Below are positions 18,848 to 31,241 of a stretch of 64,000 nucleotides of DNA, piece after piece; position 1 is the first letter of the stretch; every line of letters begins with the position of its first letter. Made by a program: the position numbers and the translations under genes. This DNA is from Entoloma clypeatum (Eukaryota > Basidiomycota > Agaricomycetes > Agaricales > Entolomataceae): the NCBI GenBank assembly GCA_963565915.1, contig OY751485.1, positions 1-64,000 of the forward strand. The letters are read 5' to 3'. The notes beneath the pieces are model-generated. The model was given only the letters and a program-made list of their open reading frames with translations. It did no database searches and was not told the DNA's origin.

Positions 18848-20137
18848 ATGCGCCTTGGTGCCTTTGTCGCGTTTTTCCTGAATGCGTTCCAGACCGGGTT
18901 TTCGGCGCCTGAAGGTGCGGGGGCGTGTACACCGGTGACACAGCTCCAACGACGGGAATGGCATGTCCAAAACTCGCGCTCGCGCCTTCTCTCGCAAGCA
19001 CCTATGCTGATGGGCGATCATATGCTTCTTGGTACAGGAGGACGCTGAGCACAGGCCAGAAAAAGGAATACATCGACGCAGTGAAGTGTCTCCAGGAGCG
19101 TCCGGCGATCACGACGTTTGAGGCGGTCAGGACGCGGTTTGATGATTTTCAGGCGTTGCACATTAGTCTCACGGATCGTGTCCACCTCGTTGTGAGTCTT
19201 TTGTTTCGGTTGGTCTTCCTCAAGGATGAGATTGAGACAGGATTTCAGGGACATTTCTTACCTTGGCACCGCCGGTTCCTCGCTACGTATGAACAAGCGC
19301 TGAGGGAGGAGTGTAGATATGAAGGAGCAAACCCGTGAGTCGACGGGTTCTCAGTGCCGATATCCATATTGGCTCAGCGTTTTTTAAGGTACTGGGACTG
19401 GAGCCTAGACTCGCAAAACTTCTCGAGGTATGTAACATATATACATCCCTACAAAACCCTCTCCACCTCCCTCATCCCACCCTCACCCAGCCTTCTCGCC
19501 TCCCCCATCTTCTCGCCTACCACCGGCTTCGGCTCCTCCGATCCCCGTCCGCCCAATCACGTCCTCGACGGGCCATTCGCAGGGCTCACCCTGTTTCTCG
19601 GCCCTGGAAACACCGTCAACACTCACACCCTCACACGCGCCTTGAACGAGACCCTGTTACCGTACGTAACGCACGAACAGGTGCAGAACACGACGCGTCA
19701 GCCCACGTTCGAGCTGTTTCGGATCGAGCTGGAGGGGCGACCCGTTACAGATGGGATTAAAATCCACGACGGGGGGCATAGGCTCATTGGCGGGGACTTG
19801 GGGGACACGTATTCCAGTCCCGGAGGTGAGCCCGCTCCGTTGGGGTCGTGCTTACTCGTGGTTGTCGTTTCATTTAACATAATTACGGCTTTCTCTCGCC
19901 GTCTTAGATCCACTTTTCTACCTCCACCATGCGAACCTCGACCGGATCTGGTGGATCTGGCAAAAGGTGGATCTGAAAAAACGGTTGTATGACATGTCGG
20001 GGCGGTCTACCGTGGATCCTCCGTATCAGAATGTCACGCTGGACTTTCAATTGGAAATGGCGAATCTAGCTGATAGGGTGCCAATCCGGGATGTGATGAA
20101 CGTGATGGGTGAATTGTTGTGTTATGATTATGACTAG
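18848..20137 (+). CDS. Secreted tyrosinase-like copper oxidase
   Basis: Six exons: 18,848-18,960, 19,038-19,191, 19,249-19,334, 19,389-19,427, 19,491-19,825 and 19,908-20,137, giving 318 residues. The start MRLGAFVAFFLNAFQTGFSA is a signal peptide. CuA ligands appear as FQALHISLTDRVH, then VGHFLPWHRRF. CuB appears as IHDGGH and DPLFYLHHANLDRIWWIWQ. WDWSLDS follows CuA as usual. The enzyme oxidises phenols or catechols with O2 outside the cell or in the secretory pathway. There is no C-terminal cap domain, so it is the short secreted type. Intron 1 begins with GC (GCATGT..TACAG). Using it restores the family motif REWRTLS exactly, whereas no GT site does. Other introns are GT..AG. Confidence 0.88.
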
Positions 20138-20811
20138 GTTAGTTGCCAGACGTTGATGGTTTGGATACGAAAATTTATGCACCCGAAATACGTACTTTTT
20201 GTCGGACGTCGCAGAATTGCTTCCATGCCTTGTTTTCCGATGTCCGGAAGCGCGTCATGCAAGTGTCAATCTCATGCAGAGTTTGAAGTACTAGTTGCTC
20301 CATTAGGCGAGCTTCGCTTCCGTGCTGGGCTAAAGTTACCGGATCACCGGGCTTGCATCACCTTACCAGGCTTACCTTCCGTCATCCAAATCAGCCCTCT
20401 CTCTAAAAACAGAGATCAATCGCAATCAGAAGGACATGTTCACCGTTTCTATTGAAACGCTGAGCTCGCTGTTAGATACTTATAAGTTATCTTCCCGGAA
20501 TCAGCGTAACCCCCTACATCCGACTCGGACATCTACCTCATCATCCCTCTGGTTTAAAACCGCCATTACGCTTTCGAAAGGAACCCCGCCTTGCCTTCAA
20601 GTGGCGAGAGACTCACAGCCTTCGTATCATCGCACGCTGTACGCACCAGGGGGTGCAGGGGGCAAACAACTACACGTCACAATCCGCGGGGCTCCTCTCG
20701 ATCTTGCCTTGCGTCCAGACACCTAGCATATATTAAGCAGGCTCGACCTCCCACCTCGTATCCCAGCACGTTCCCTATCACAATCCCAGCCCCACCCACT
20801 CTTACCCCCCA
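20138..20811. other. No gene seen
   Basis: Intergenic. A CATATATTAAG element near 20,726 is a plausible TATA box for the gene starting at 20,812, with a C-rich leader after it. Confidence 0.5.
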
Positions 20812-21550
20812 ATGGAAGCCTACTTCGACAACAAAGGCGATGTACTCAACGCGCACATCCGCGTCCCGCGAGACGACTCGGTGATCTACACCCTCAAGAC
20901 GACCTTCGGCCTCCGCGGACGGAAGGTCACGGTGCTGCGGGACGAGAACCCGCCGTTGGGGCGGCCGGCGGTCGTAGGGCTCATCAATTGGAAGCAGAAG
21001 ACGATGGAGGTGGGTGGAGCGAAGAAGGCGGTGCGGGATGTGAAGAGGACTGAGGGGCGGTTTTTCAAGAAGTGAGTTGTTTTTCCGAGGACCTCTGGTA
21101 AGGAAAGGCTGATGTTGATTTGATTTGATAAGGTCGCATTTTTGGAGATGGGCCCTGGAGCGCAAGAGGGAGTACCAGATCGAATATGATAACGACGGTT
21201 GGAAGGTCCGTGGAGTTACCCCTCTCTCCCATCATCCGATGGTGTTGAGGCTCAAACGCCTTGTCGTTCTCCACAGGCTACTCTTGACAATAACACGTCG
21301 ATCGCCGCGCAGTTCCAGGTCCCGATCCGTCCACAGCTTTTTGGAAATCCCATTCCCACTTTGTTGCATCTGACCAAGGCCGCGTTGGAAGAGGACGAGG
21401 TGTTTCTTATCCTGGCGTTCATCTACTCGGAGGTGAGAAGACAGGATAAAACGGTGAGTTTACCTTTTCTAGAAAGGTTTTGTTATGTAACGGGGTTCGA
21501 TCTTTGTCACGCAGAATAGCTCTTCTGCAAACGGAAACGTCGGGTGGTGA
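20812..21550 (+). CDS. DUF6593-type protein
   Basis: Four exons. Exon 1 (MEAYFDNKGDVLNAHIRVPR.. to EGRFFKK) ends in GTGAGT near 21,073. Exon 2 is SHFWRWALERKREYQIEYDN. Exon 3 (ATLDNNTSIAAQFQVPIRPQ..LEEDEVFLILAFIYSEVRRQ) follows an intron starting GTCCGT and ending CCACAG. A final short exon after GTGAGTTTAC..CGCAG gives NSSSANGNVGW and a stop at 21,548-21,550. The protein is about 185 residues. This small beta-rich family is expanded in mushroom-forming fungi and has no known function. No signal peptide or membrane helix. Confidence 0.75.
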
Positions 21551-22230
21551 ATGAACTTCATGCATGGATAGACTGCAATCACGCTCGGATAATTGCAATT
21601 GGACTCTTGCATCATTGGACAATCTGTAGGATATCAGTTCAAGCACGACCAAGTACAAGGACATTTCTACGTTTAGTATATAGCTACGTTCTGCTAGTAG
21701 TGGACATTCACGAGTATCTTTAACTACATACATATGTAGGTTCCATGAGAAAATATGTACATCTATATCACGATATTATTACCACACACCCAGATCTTGA
21801 GGAAACTGGGAATCTGCTTCCGCGTACCGGTCCGATGTCCGATTTGACCCGATCACGGTGTTCAAACCACCGCTTGTGCCTTAGGTGACATTCTCTCCCT
21901 TCGGCCTTGCATTCGCGGATTCGAAATCAGTGGCCCGTTTTACGTCCTCTGCAGCACTAGTTACGAGTAAGTACGAAATTTCGACCGGAAGTTACTCTGA
22001 CACAACCCGACTTGTTTCTTGGTTTTTGGAAGCTTGCCGACTTTGGCCAATGTGAGTGACATGCTTGGAGGTTTCACACATAAATCCTGCTCAGACGAAT
22101 TCTAGCAATTGCTGTCAAAGAAATTCGGACGAACCTTGAAGTTCTCAATCGCTCCCAATCGCCTTGCGACTATCCATGGTTGATCATGATCGGCTGGGAA
22201 GGACGTCACTTCTCTCACTTACGATAACCT
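21551..22230. other. No gene seen
   Basis: Intergenic, AT-richer than its surroundings. Nothing recognisable. Confidence 0.45.
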
Positions 22231-22764
22231 GTGTACGTGACTGGACGTCATTCAGACAGAATATCAAGCTGTCTACACTTTCCGAACACCCAAACCTACG
22301 TTTACGGCTACAACTTAGGAGTCCGCCCTCCGCCTCCGCCGGCCCCCACTCGTCTATACCACCACTACCACCACCACCCTCCCGGGAGCCTCCCAAAGAC
22401 ACCTCCGTCGTTGCCACAGCCAACGACTGGCCTAGGGTGGGCTATTCACTGGGAGCTCAAGCCGTTTGAGATAGGGACTCGGCTGGGAAGGAAGATGGAG
22501 GCGCTGAGGAGGGATCCTGGAGTTAGGTTTCGTGAGTAGGTGCTGTCCTTTCGGCTTGGGGGATGCTTATGGTGTCGTTTTTCTCCTCAGAGCCCGAAGG
22601 AAAGGTACTGGTCAGATCGAAAGTACGGCATCGTGATAAGTGGACCGTAAGGCTTCCCTTGTTCTCCTATGAAGATGTGCCTCTGAGAACACGACATTCA
22701 GGAAGCGACGTCCGGAGCCAAGAAATTGTACAACGTCCTTCCAAGCGTCGTGTTCACCTCCTTT
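22231..22764 (+). CDS. Possible hypothetical protein
   Basis: Weak call. A 101-residue stretch with a proline/histidine-rich middle and PTTGLGWAIHWELKPFEIGT ends at a GTGAGTAGG donor near 22,531. A CTCAG acceptor near 22,591 leads in frame to EPEGKVLVRSKVRHRDKWTV and a stop near 22,764. No family recognised, and the true start and end are uncertain. Confidence 0.25.
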
Positions 22765-24229
22765 GACGTCACCCGAACCTGCGTTCATCCAATTTCCACA
22801 GGACCTGTCGGTACAGGATATGATCTGTCCGATCAATAATGATGATTTTCTCCGAAGTGGAGAGAAGAGTGAGTTCTGACTACCTGATATTTCGCGGAAG
22901 GCCGTTGTTCATCCCACGTATTAGGATGCCATGGGAACGACTTTCATGGCACCCGGCCGTAAAGTTCATCGTGGGCGGCGAAACCGACAAGTGGGTTTCC
23001 CCTTTTCCCCTGGAAGTATGAGGTCCGCTTGATCACACTCTCGTTCTTAATATATCCGTGTCAAGTATACTGTTTTGAGAGGGAGGCGCTGCTTACTTGG
23101 CTGCTTCTCAACAGTGGCTGCCGTCATGTCCGATGTCCATCTGAACAAAGCTTGTGAAAACGACTCGTGCTTTCATCCCAGTTCATGGCCGCCGGCAAAG
23201 CAAGTACTGGACTAGAATGCGCTTGGCCCCATGACAAAGAAGGAAAATCTACAACCCCTGCCCCGGGATTGTGTCCTGGGGGCTTTTAGCAAGGTCACTC
23301 CGAGTCGTCAACTCGTCACTTATCGCTTGCTTAGAGGTCAGATTCGTCGTACGGAAGACGCAGCTTGGTGAGGTACCATAATGTTTCTCAGCAATACCTA
23401 CATGTCCGTATGGTTGTCACGACGTTAGTGACTGGGAGTGTGCTGTGAAATCGTTACCTGAATCTGCGGGCCAAACTGCAGGTGCTACCGAACAAGGAAA
23501 GCAATCTCATACTGACGCCCAAGGAGAATTTATCGGGAAACCAACAATAAAGCCCCACCGTTTGGTGGGGGCCGTATGATGTGGCTGCCGTCTCCATCGT
23601 CGCCCTTGTCTTGAGGCCGGGGTGGCACTGTATATACTTAGATAGTGAGGTTGGATCATTCCATAGAATCATATTGTAATACAACACCGTGCAGCACAAA
23701 GAACCAAATGACATGCAGTGAAACGATAGAAAGCAAGAGAGCAAAAGACGAGAGCTACTAGAGAATAGACAGAAAAAATGGATAGACAGAAAAGTATTAC
23801 ACGATAGCGGGTATCAGGAAAGAGGGACAAGGATCGAAACAAGCTGGAAACGGGATAGATATACAACTTGGAAGACTTACAAAACATGTTTGACCACTCG
23901 ACCTCCCTCAGAATCCTAACGATTCTGGTCACGGACACGTGTCGCCGCGGTCATCGAGCACGACCTGGGACCCACTAAGGGAATCCCTACTGGAATCCTA
24001 ACGATCCAGCGCACAAGGCGGTCAGCTCCCCTAACGGCGAATCACACCCACTAGGATCCTGACGATCCAACTCAACGTGGTCATGTCGAAGGTGATGCAC
24101 CTCAGAACCCTACAGTTCTTCGTCGGCACAGGAGGTTGGTGGTGATAGCGGGGTTTTCTGCATTTCTTTCCCCTCTTCCTTCCCCTTCCCCTCCTCCCTC
24201 CCTCCCCTCTCCCCCCGCAGACGCCCGGG
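22765..24229. other. No gene seen; short dispersed repeat
   Basis: No gene model I trust. Between about 23,909 and 24,075 the phrase AATCCTAACGATT or ATCCTGACGATCC occurs three times at 60-85 base spacing, with a weaker fourth (ACCCTACAGTTC) near 24,107. This may be a decayed tandem repeat. Confidence 0.4.
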
Positions 24230-26912
24230 TCATGGGCGCCGCTCCCCATCCTCGTCCGATGGGAAACCGCAGAAAACGCGCCCAAGCCACGATTTAAACC
24301 GTTTTCCGAGGCTTGGGGGTGGACTCGGCACCGTCTCCTTGGGTCCTTGCTCGGGCTCGTAGAATTGTGGGGCAGGACTGCAGGACACCGCAATATGAGG
24401 AAAAGTAGCAGCCTCCTTCTCGACAACGCTCTGGTTGGCACAGGGGGTCGCCGTGTAAGAGGAACAGACAGACGCGGAAAGGGCTGGAGCCCGCGCCGTC
24501 GAACTCGACAAGGAACTCGAACTCGACCGAGAGCTCGAACCTGAGCTAGAGCCTGGGCATGAACCCGAACCCGAACTTGAACTTGAACTGCCAGACTGCG
24601 ACCGACGCGCTACTATCTCGGGAAGCAAGAGCGGGCGCAGGCGGCTCTGAGGTTTCCGCTCCATAGCCGCCTCCACCGAGACTGCGACGGGCACCGGCTC
24701 TGGCGCTGGAGGAATGGGTTGGAACAGAGCTACGATCTCCTCTGGGCGCATAAACATCGCCATGCATTCCGCCTCAGTGATGCGGCGCGGTTTTGGCTCA
24801 GCCTTGTATGGAATGGGCACGGGCATCTCCGCCGGCGACAGACGCATCTCTTGTGGGATGAACTGGTCGACGCCGAACGAGGCGTCGAGGATGTATTCGC
24901 TGTCGGAGGAGGATGAGGAAGGTGCTGCCCAGATGATGGAAGTCGAGTCTTGGAAGGCTTTAGTGAGAGGTGTCGTGTTTGGGGTCGACTCGTCCTCGCT
25001 GGAGGAGCTGTCGCCGGAAGTTGAGGAGCTGGACGACTCAGAGGCACGGGGGAGGAGTTCACCAGGGCCTAATTTGGGAAGAGGTGTCGGGGTGACGGGC
25101 ATGGAAATCCCCGGAGGATTACGAGGGGGGGTTGGCGAAGTCAAGGGCGACATCGTTGAAACGAGACCCGGACCAAGTTTGGCTGCTGCATTCGGAGGAG
25201 GGGTGGGGAATATGACGATGGGTCGAACGCCCCTGGGAGGGGTGGATGAGGATGGCGCGTTGCGAATGGCTGGGGCCGGCTTGAGAGTGGGTGTGGGACC
25301 CAAACGTTTCGTCTTGATTTTGGCGTCTGCCGCCTTCCTGCCATGGAAGAACCGTTTCAGAGCAGGGGGGTTGGTTGGAGGTGCGGGAACGGGCTTCATT
25401 TCCATCTTTCGCGACGTGAATTCGAAACTGGGGCAGGGGTCGACGAGGTCGTCGTAAGTCATCCCTGGTATGATTGGGCATGGTTGAGAGGGGTTTCGCG
25501 GGGAGGGAGGGACGTAAGGCCTCCATGGGGCGGGGATGTCTCGACTGCGGATCTTTTCCCAGTCGCTGAGAGAAATCGAGGTTTAGTCGTGCTCGGTGAG
25601 TGGTTGTATTGGTTCTGCTTACATGCTATTGAAGAACGGGTGCGCCTTAACCTGAGCGAGAGAAAGGCGCTCCTGAGGGTCCTTCTTTAGCATGCCGTCC
25701 AGGAGGGATCGCGCTGGAGCGGAGAGGTCGTCCGAATCCCGGAACACGAGAGGCTCGTCGATAACACATTGAGCGATCGCCCTTTTCTCGGTAAAGTCGG
25801 AGCCAAATGGCAACTATTATTAACAAACGCTAAGTGCTTTCATCGAACCCGAGATTGAAATCCGCCTACCCTGCCGGACAGCATGCAGAAGAGCGTGACT
25901 CCAACCGACCACTCGTCGACTTCGGTTCCATAGGAAGAGCCCGTATGTTGCTGTGGGGTCATAAAATGCGACGTCCCGCATCTCAAGGTCGAAGTCCACA
26001 CCGGTGGTTGTTCTGGAATCGCGAAACGACCACATTCCGAATTGGCGTCGACGGCGAATGAGAGCCAACATCTCTCAGATTCCAGGTCTTCTTCTGCCTG
26101 CCGCACTTTGTACTGGGCGGCGAGGCCGAAGTCTGCGAGACGGAGGTGTCCGTCCGAACCAAGGAGGACGTTGGCCGGCTTGATGTCGCGATGGACGATC
26201 CCTCTTTTGCGCATCTCCTCAATAGCGACGATCTGGATTGGCGGTGGTATCGAGCTCTAGTAAGGGAAAGACGCGACGTACGAGCTCGGCGGCGTAAACT
26301 TTGGCTCTCTCCTCTCCAAAACGCCTCTCTTTCGCAAGTTCAATAGCGAGATCGCCTCCACCCATGTATTCCTGGTTGTAGAACTAGTTATTAACGGAGC
26401 ATAGCGAAGGAATTGACGAACTATGGCGAGATAGAAGTTCTGGCTATCGTGCCAGGAGCATAGAAGAGGGACAAAAGAATCGTTCTCAGGACGAGAGAGA
26501 CTCTCGGCGATGGCTTGCTCAGTGGCGGCCTCATGATACCGCATCTGGAGCGCTCTGAAGTGGTCTTCCCTCGTCGCTGCCGGACGCATTTTCGGAACGA
26601 CTTTGAGGGCGACCTCCCTCGATGTTGCCTTGTCCCTAGCGAGGTAGACCCTGGTTCCCTCACGACCATGGGCGAGGATTTTGAGGATGTCGAATTGAAC
26701 GATGGTGCGACTGGGGGTAGGTGCCCAGAGAGAGAGAGAGGGGTTGTGGGGTTGCTTGGTCCTTTTCGCGCGTCCAACGGCGTTCTTGAAGGCCTTGGCG
26801 GGGCTGGCACGCTGTAAATAACCATGTCAGCCGCCATGGACGGTTCCTTATAGAAACATGAAAGGATGGAAGGAAGGAAAGGGCATACAATGGAGAAGAG
26901 CTTTGAAGACAT
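24230..26912 (-). CDS. AGC-type serine/threonine protein kinase with long Ser-rich tail
   Basis: Multi-exon gene. Exon 1 is MSSKLFSI (26,912-26,889), then an intron GTATGCCC..TTTACAG. The kinase domain follows: FDILKILAHGREGTRVYLAR (phosphate loop with first glycine replaced), VALKVVPK (lysine), EYMGGGDLA, GIVHRDIKPANVLLGSDGHL (catalytic loop), ADFGLA, GTEVDEWSVGVTLFCMLSGR, and an AGC-like C-lobe end LSLAQVKAHPFFNSIDWEKI made by joining exons across an intron near 25,560-25,625. The last exon adds about 420 residues rich in proline and serine, with polyserine around 24,500. All key catalytic residues are present. The AGC family phosphorylates Ser/Thr; the substrate is unknown. Exact internal exon borders are approximate. 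Confidence 0.75.
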
Positions 26913-27629
26913 CGGTGGTGATACAGATAATTTACAAAGAATAGGCTGTGAATGCGTTACGAGCTAGAGACAAGATAGAGGTCGAGAGCCAAGAGTGAGA
27001 TGTTGAGTGAACGATCGGTACAGGCTTTTGATCTTTGCGATAGGGGCGAACGACTGGACAGACTTGAAATGACAGGTATGACAAAGTTGACGATGATCGG
27101 TACGCCAAAGGTGATCGAGGTTTTTTATGGACCGAGAAATGAGTATTCCGTGGATGGCAGGCGACTGGATAGACAGAAGATAGAGAAGAAATACCTTGGC
27201 GTATACAGGACATAAAGGGATGCTTGATTGAACGGTCGGGTGGTGTTACAGGAAATGTGAAGAAAGCGAAATTCGTGACATACCTGGGCTGTAACTGGAG
27301 CCACCGCAAGACATATCCTGAAGCGATGAATGAGTTCTGTGGCATTCCAATTCTAGCGCGCTGGAGATCACCTCGAATTGACCCATGCCAATCGTCCTCA
27401 TGAGAAGAGTGGTATGACAAGGATGGCGCTGCGGGCCTGAGGTGAGCACAGCCAAATCCAAGATAACTTGGTGGATAATGTCGAGTTCGAGGATCCTGCT
27501 GGCATTGAGTACCGTTTGTATTCTTCTTGTGCTCAAGTAGGCCATGTCGGGGTGACGTGCGAGTGTTTTTTTTAAGAGGCACGATCAGCACTCAGCTTGT
27601 GTGACTGTGGAAAGCTTGATCGTCAACAG
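26913..27629. other. No gene seen
   Basis: Intergenic between the kinase and the tRNA gene. Frames on the minus strand have no domain. Confidence 0.45.
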
Positions 27630-27724
27630 GTCACTTTGCCGGAGTGGTTAACGGGATCGCCTGCTAAATGAAGCATGACAGCGGTTGGGCTTTGCCCGCG
27701 AGTGTTCGAATCGCTCAGGTGACG
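27630..27724 (+). tRNA. tRNA-Ser(GCU) with 13-nt intron
   Basis: The acceptor stem GTCACTT pairs with AGGTGAC. The anticodon stem ATCGC pairs with GCGGT across a loop CTGCTAA with anticodon GCT. Thirteen bases (ATGAAGCATGACA) interrupt after position 37. The long variable arm GGGC TTT GCCC and T arm GAGTG/CGCTC around TTCGAAT mark a serine tRNA. A T-rich stop (TTCTTTTT) follows directly. Confidence 0.92.
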
Positions 27725-27867
27725 TTCTTTTTCGTTCCCACCACCACTTTTGTGGGCTACGCAGCTGTCATGACGATGAGCCCCAGTCACAATGGTGGCG
27801 GTGCCAACTAGTGGGCACGTTGCGATGTGGACCCACTAATTCAGTCGCGCTTTATTGAACGTATACC

Positions 27868-29934
27868 ATGGTGAAGGAGGCACCGCGCTCAAGGTTCCAG
27901 CTCCCTGGCTTCGGATTGCCTATCGACTTCGTTCCTAGCCTGCCTAAAGGCAAGCACCCGCATGAAGGATCTAGGTTAGGCCAAGGAGGCGTCCTTTTCA
28001 GAAATGCTTTGAGCAACGTGGATAGGAATTCGGGTGAGGTACAGTGCGTACCCTTACTTAACTGTGTGACTTTCTTCGCTAACTCTCTCGTGCAGACTCC
28101 CACTGACTACTCTTCGCGAGTTCACCATGTTGCGCTTGATGAACGCGATTACGGACAAACCGGACTGGCACGTCAAAGTGAGTCTCTGGTACCGGTCAAC
28201 GTTTACAGACTATCCGGGTCTCTAACTTCATTATACAGGTCTTCGATGAAGCCATCACATCCAAGTGGGAGGCGGAAGCCTTGTCGACCGGCGAAGATAT
28301 CACGCAGAAGATGGTAGATTGGTGTATTGTCGAGCTTCAATGCAAAGCGAAGACATTTGAAGAAACAGGCGCAGTCAGCGTCTTCAACGGAGACGTTGTG
28401 AAATCCGATACTGCCGTCCCCACTTGTATCCAGGAAGAGCTCAAGGCGGCCGTTAAACCCCTCGAGGACGTGCCAGAGAAGTTCAAGGACTGGCATCCAG
28501 ATTCGGGAGAGAAGGTCCTCGATCTCGTTCACCCGTCTCTATTCCCCCTCGTATACGACAGGACACGCATCCTTCCCAAGAGTCTCACCAATATCGAGGA
28601 CTGCATTAAGAGATGCGGCGAAGGAAAGATTGCGGCCAGCCCACCTCGCAAGATGTCGACGCGTTCGTCTAATGCTGTGGACCTTGATGATACTGAGATC
28701 CCGGTTTCACACCCATACAGCAAGAAATTCCAGTGGTTGCCATGTGAAGTCGACATTTCGAGCGATGAAGGTCCAAAGTAAGATCTCAGTATTCAAGGCT
28801 GATTTCACGACTTAAAATGGCGTTGCACTTGTATAGGATTACGAGTTATATCAATAACCTCCACCCGCAACGAAACAAGGATCTCTACCGCGTTATCGAG
28901 AGGATCATCGGATGCGTCATTCCCATGTGGAATATGACTCTTACTGCTCTCAAGGCCCCCGACGAATCGCTGCCGCGGATCGTATACACCGATTGTATTT
29001 ATGATCCTGATCCAGAGTCGTGGCCAGAAACAGAGGGTCCACAACAGGGTGAAGACGAAGATGAGGACACGTACAATAACCGGAGGGAAGATTGGTATCT
29101 GGAGGTTCGCCAAGTTGTAAAGCCTGAGCCGGAAGAATTCAAGGCACCGGTTCCCCGTGAACCTGGGCAGACGGTAGACCTCCGGAGAGACTATGGCGAG
29201 CGGGGACTGCAGATCATCGTGAAGCTAGCGAACATTGAACTGACTCCTGAGAAGCCGGAGTATGAGGGGGGCACGTGGCACGTTGAAGGGCAACTCGTAC
29301 GTCTCGCTCTTTTTCTGTATACGACCTGGACTTATGTTGGGCCTTGTGTTAGAACGAGCACATCTGCGCATCGGCGATCTATTACTACAACAACGACAAT
29401 ATTGCCTCAAGCTACCTCGCTTTCCGCCAGCAGTCGACCGTCGGTTCGGCCCATGGAGTCAAGTATCCCCAGAACCATGACGACTGGCTCGAAGTCATTT
29501 TCGGCTGTTCAAACTGGGAAGCAGCGGTGCAACAGGTCGGCTCCATCGAGACCAAGGAAGGGCGCGTCCTGACGTGGCCGAACATCCTCCAGCACCAAGT
29601 TCAGCCTTTCAAACTCGAGGACCCCACAAAGCCTGGCCACCGCAAGATCCTGGCGTTCTTTCTCGTCGACCCCAACATCCGTATCATATCGACGGCGAAT
29701 GTGCCATGTCAAAGGAAGGACTGGTGGATGGAGGTTGTCCAGGGGGAGGCGTCAGGGCTCACCGAACTTCCGGTAGAGCTTCAGGATGCGATTTTTAAAG
29801 ACGTCGACGATTTTCCGATCGATCTAGACGAGGCGAAGGAGTTGAGAGAGGAGCTGATGAAGGAGAGGAAAAAGTTTGTCGTCGCGCATGGGGAAGCCTT
29901 TGAGGAGAATCAGTTCTCGCTTTGCGAACATTGA
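27868..29934 (+). CDS. DUF4246 family protein
   Basis: Multi-exon gene starting MVKEAPRSRFQLPGFGLPID. Joining exons gives LREFTMLRLMNAITDKPDWH, then VFDEAITSKWEAEALSTGED, VDWCIVELQCKAK, SLFPLVYDRTRILP, RITSYINNLHPQRNKDLYRV, YEGGTWHVEG|..NEHICASAIYYYNNDNIASS and HRKILAFFLVDPNIRIIST, ending CEH at 29,934. These are family hallmarks of DUF4246, a large fungal protein (600-700 residues) with an oxygenase-like HxE..H pattern (TWHVEG and GHRKI) but no proven function. An unusually acidic linker EDEDEDTYNN sits mid-protein. The first intron borders (about 27,950-28,100) are uncertain. Confidence 0.8.
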
Positions 29935-30944
29935 GGGATGTCAGTGTCAGTGTCAACAAAATGACATTAAACATTCATATATTCATCACGTGCGTTTGCA
30001 TTGAGCTGCAACGGCCTCTGCTTTCTCTATGCATAATATTCAACCCCACCTCTGTCACGGTGTCTCTCCGTGCGTCATACATACCCCGCTGCTTATATGA
30101 CGTGCCACTCACCCCTGTCCCTCAGAACCCAACTCGACTACAACCGCACTTAAGATACGACCACTACTTATCACGAAGACCACAACGATACCATCACCAT
30201 CGCCGTTGGCAACGACGACGACGACAACGCTACCAACGACCCCATCACCCTCGTCATTCCCGTTCCATGCGGCCACATTCCAGTCTACGCCTACGCCCAC
30301 ATACTCAGACACCCTTCACTTTGGCGATAAATCGATGACGGATAGACCCTGTTCGACGACAGGCCCCCACAGCAGCGACCACATCCTGTCCCCATCCTAA
30401 CCAGGTCCCGCCGTTGTCAGCCCCCCGCATCGTCGACCATGACACAGCCCGCCGCAGCAGAGGAGACTTCACAAATTGCTCGGCGTCAGACAGGCCCAAG
30501 ATTGGATTCATGACCAACCAGGTCAGATGAAGGACGAAGTCTACCTCCGCCAGCGCCAAGATTCCCACTTTGATCCTCCCCAGACGATTTCGTGGAGCGT
30601 CAACGGCGCATCTCTCGCCACCAACTCCACTTTGCCGTCCCGGAGCAGAAGCATCGCAAGTCGTATCGTCCCACCCTCTCCGGATTCCCAACCGACATCT
30701 CCGAGAGTCCAATTCTGGGGGTTTTATGTCGTCCAGACCTCGGGCTTGACAACAATCTTGTGGCAGATGCCACGTCATCACCTCTAGCAGGGAAACTCGT
30801 TTTGTACTCGCTCCAGTCCCTCCGCGTCGTCAACCACATCAACATATCCAACGTCATCAGCAGGAAAACACGTCTCCCCTCCAGGATGGGAGTTTTGACA
30901 CCACCATTGTTGGCGTCATCGTCATCGTACGCATCAGTATTTTG
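29935..30944. other. No confident gene
   Basis: Contains CGACGACGACGACAACG low complexity near 30,210 and overlapping frames of 100-150 residues (30,476-30,900) in different phases, with no recognised domain. Possibly a remnant cut by the transposon to the right. Confidence 0.4.
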
Positions 30945-31241
30945 TAGTTTTACTTGTGAGAACTTGGGCAAGCGCGAGCAAGCGCAAGCAAGCGGAAAAA
31001 AGAGAAAAAGTCAAAAGCTGGACAAGCCAGGTCCCATTTTCCAAAAAGCTACTGGTCTCGGGCGATTAAAAAGCGTTAAAAAGTTCGAAAAGCGCCGAAA
31101 AGCTCGACAGGTCGGACTACCTACGTCAGACGAAGCATTAAGTAGTAACTTGAGGCATGGATCACGAATACGAGGGGTATAATGAGGCTGAAACAGCCCA
31201 ATGAATAAGGGAGTGCACGTCCCTGTCGCGTCTCGAGGCGA

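Noticed and set aside
24714..25457. 247-residue plus-strand frame
   Set aside because: Shadow of the serine/proline-rich last exon of the kinase gene.
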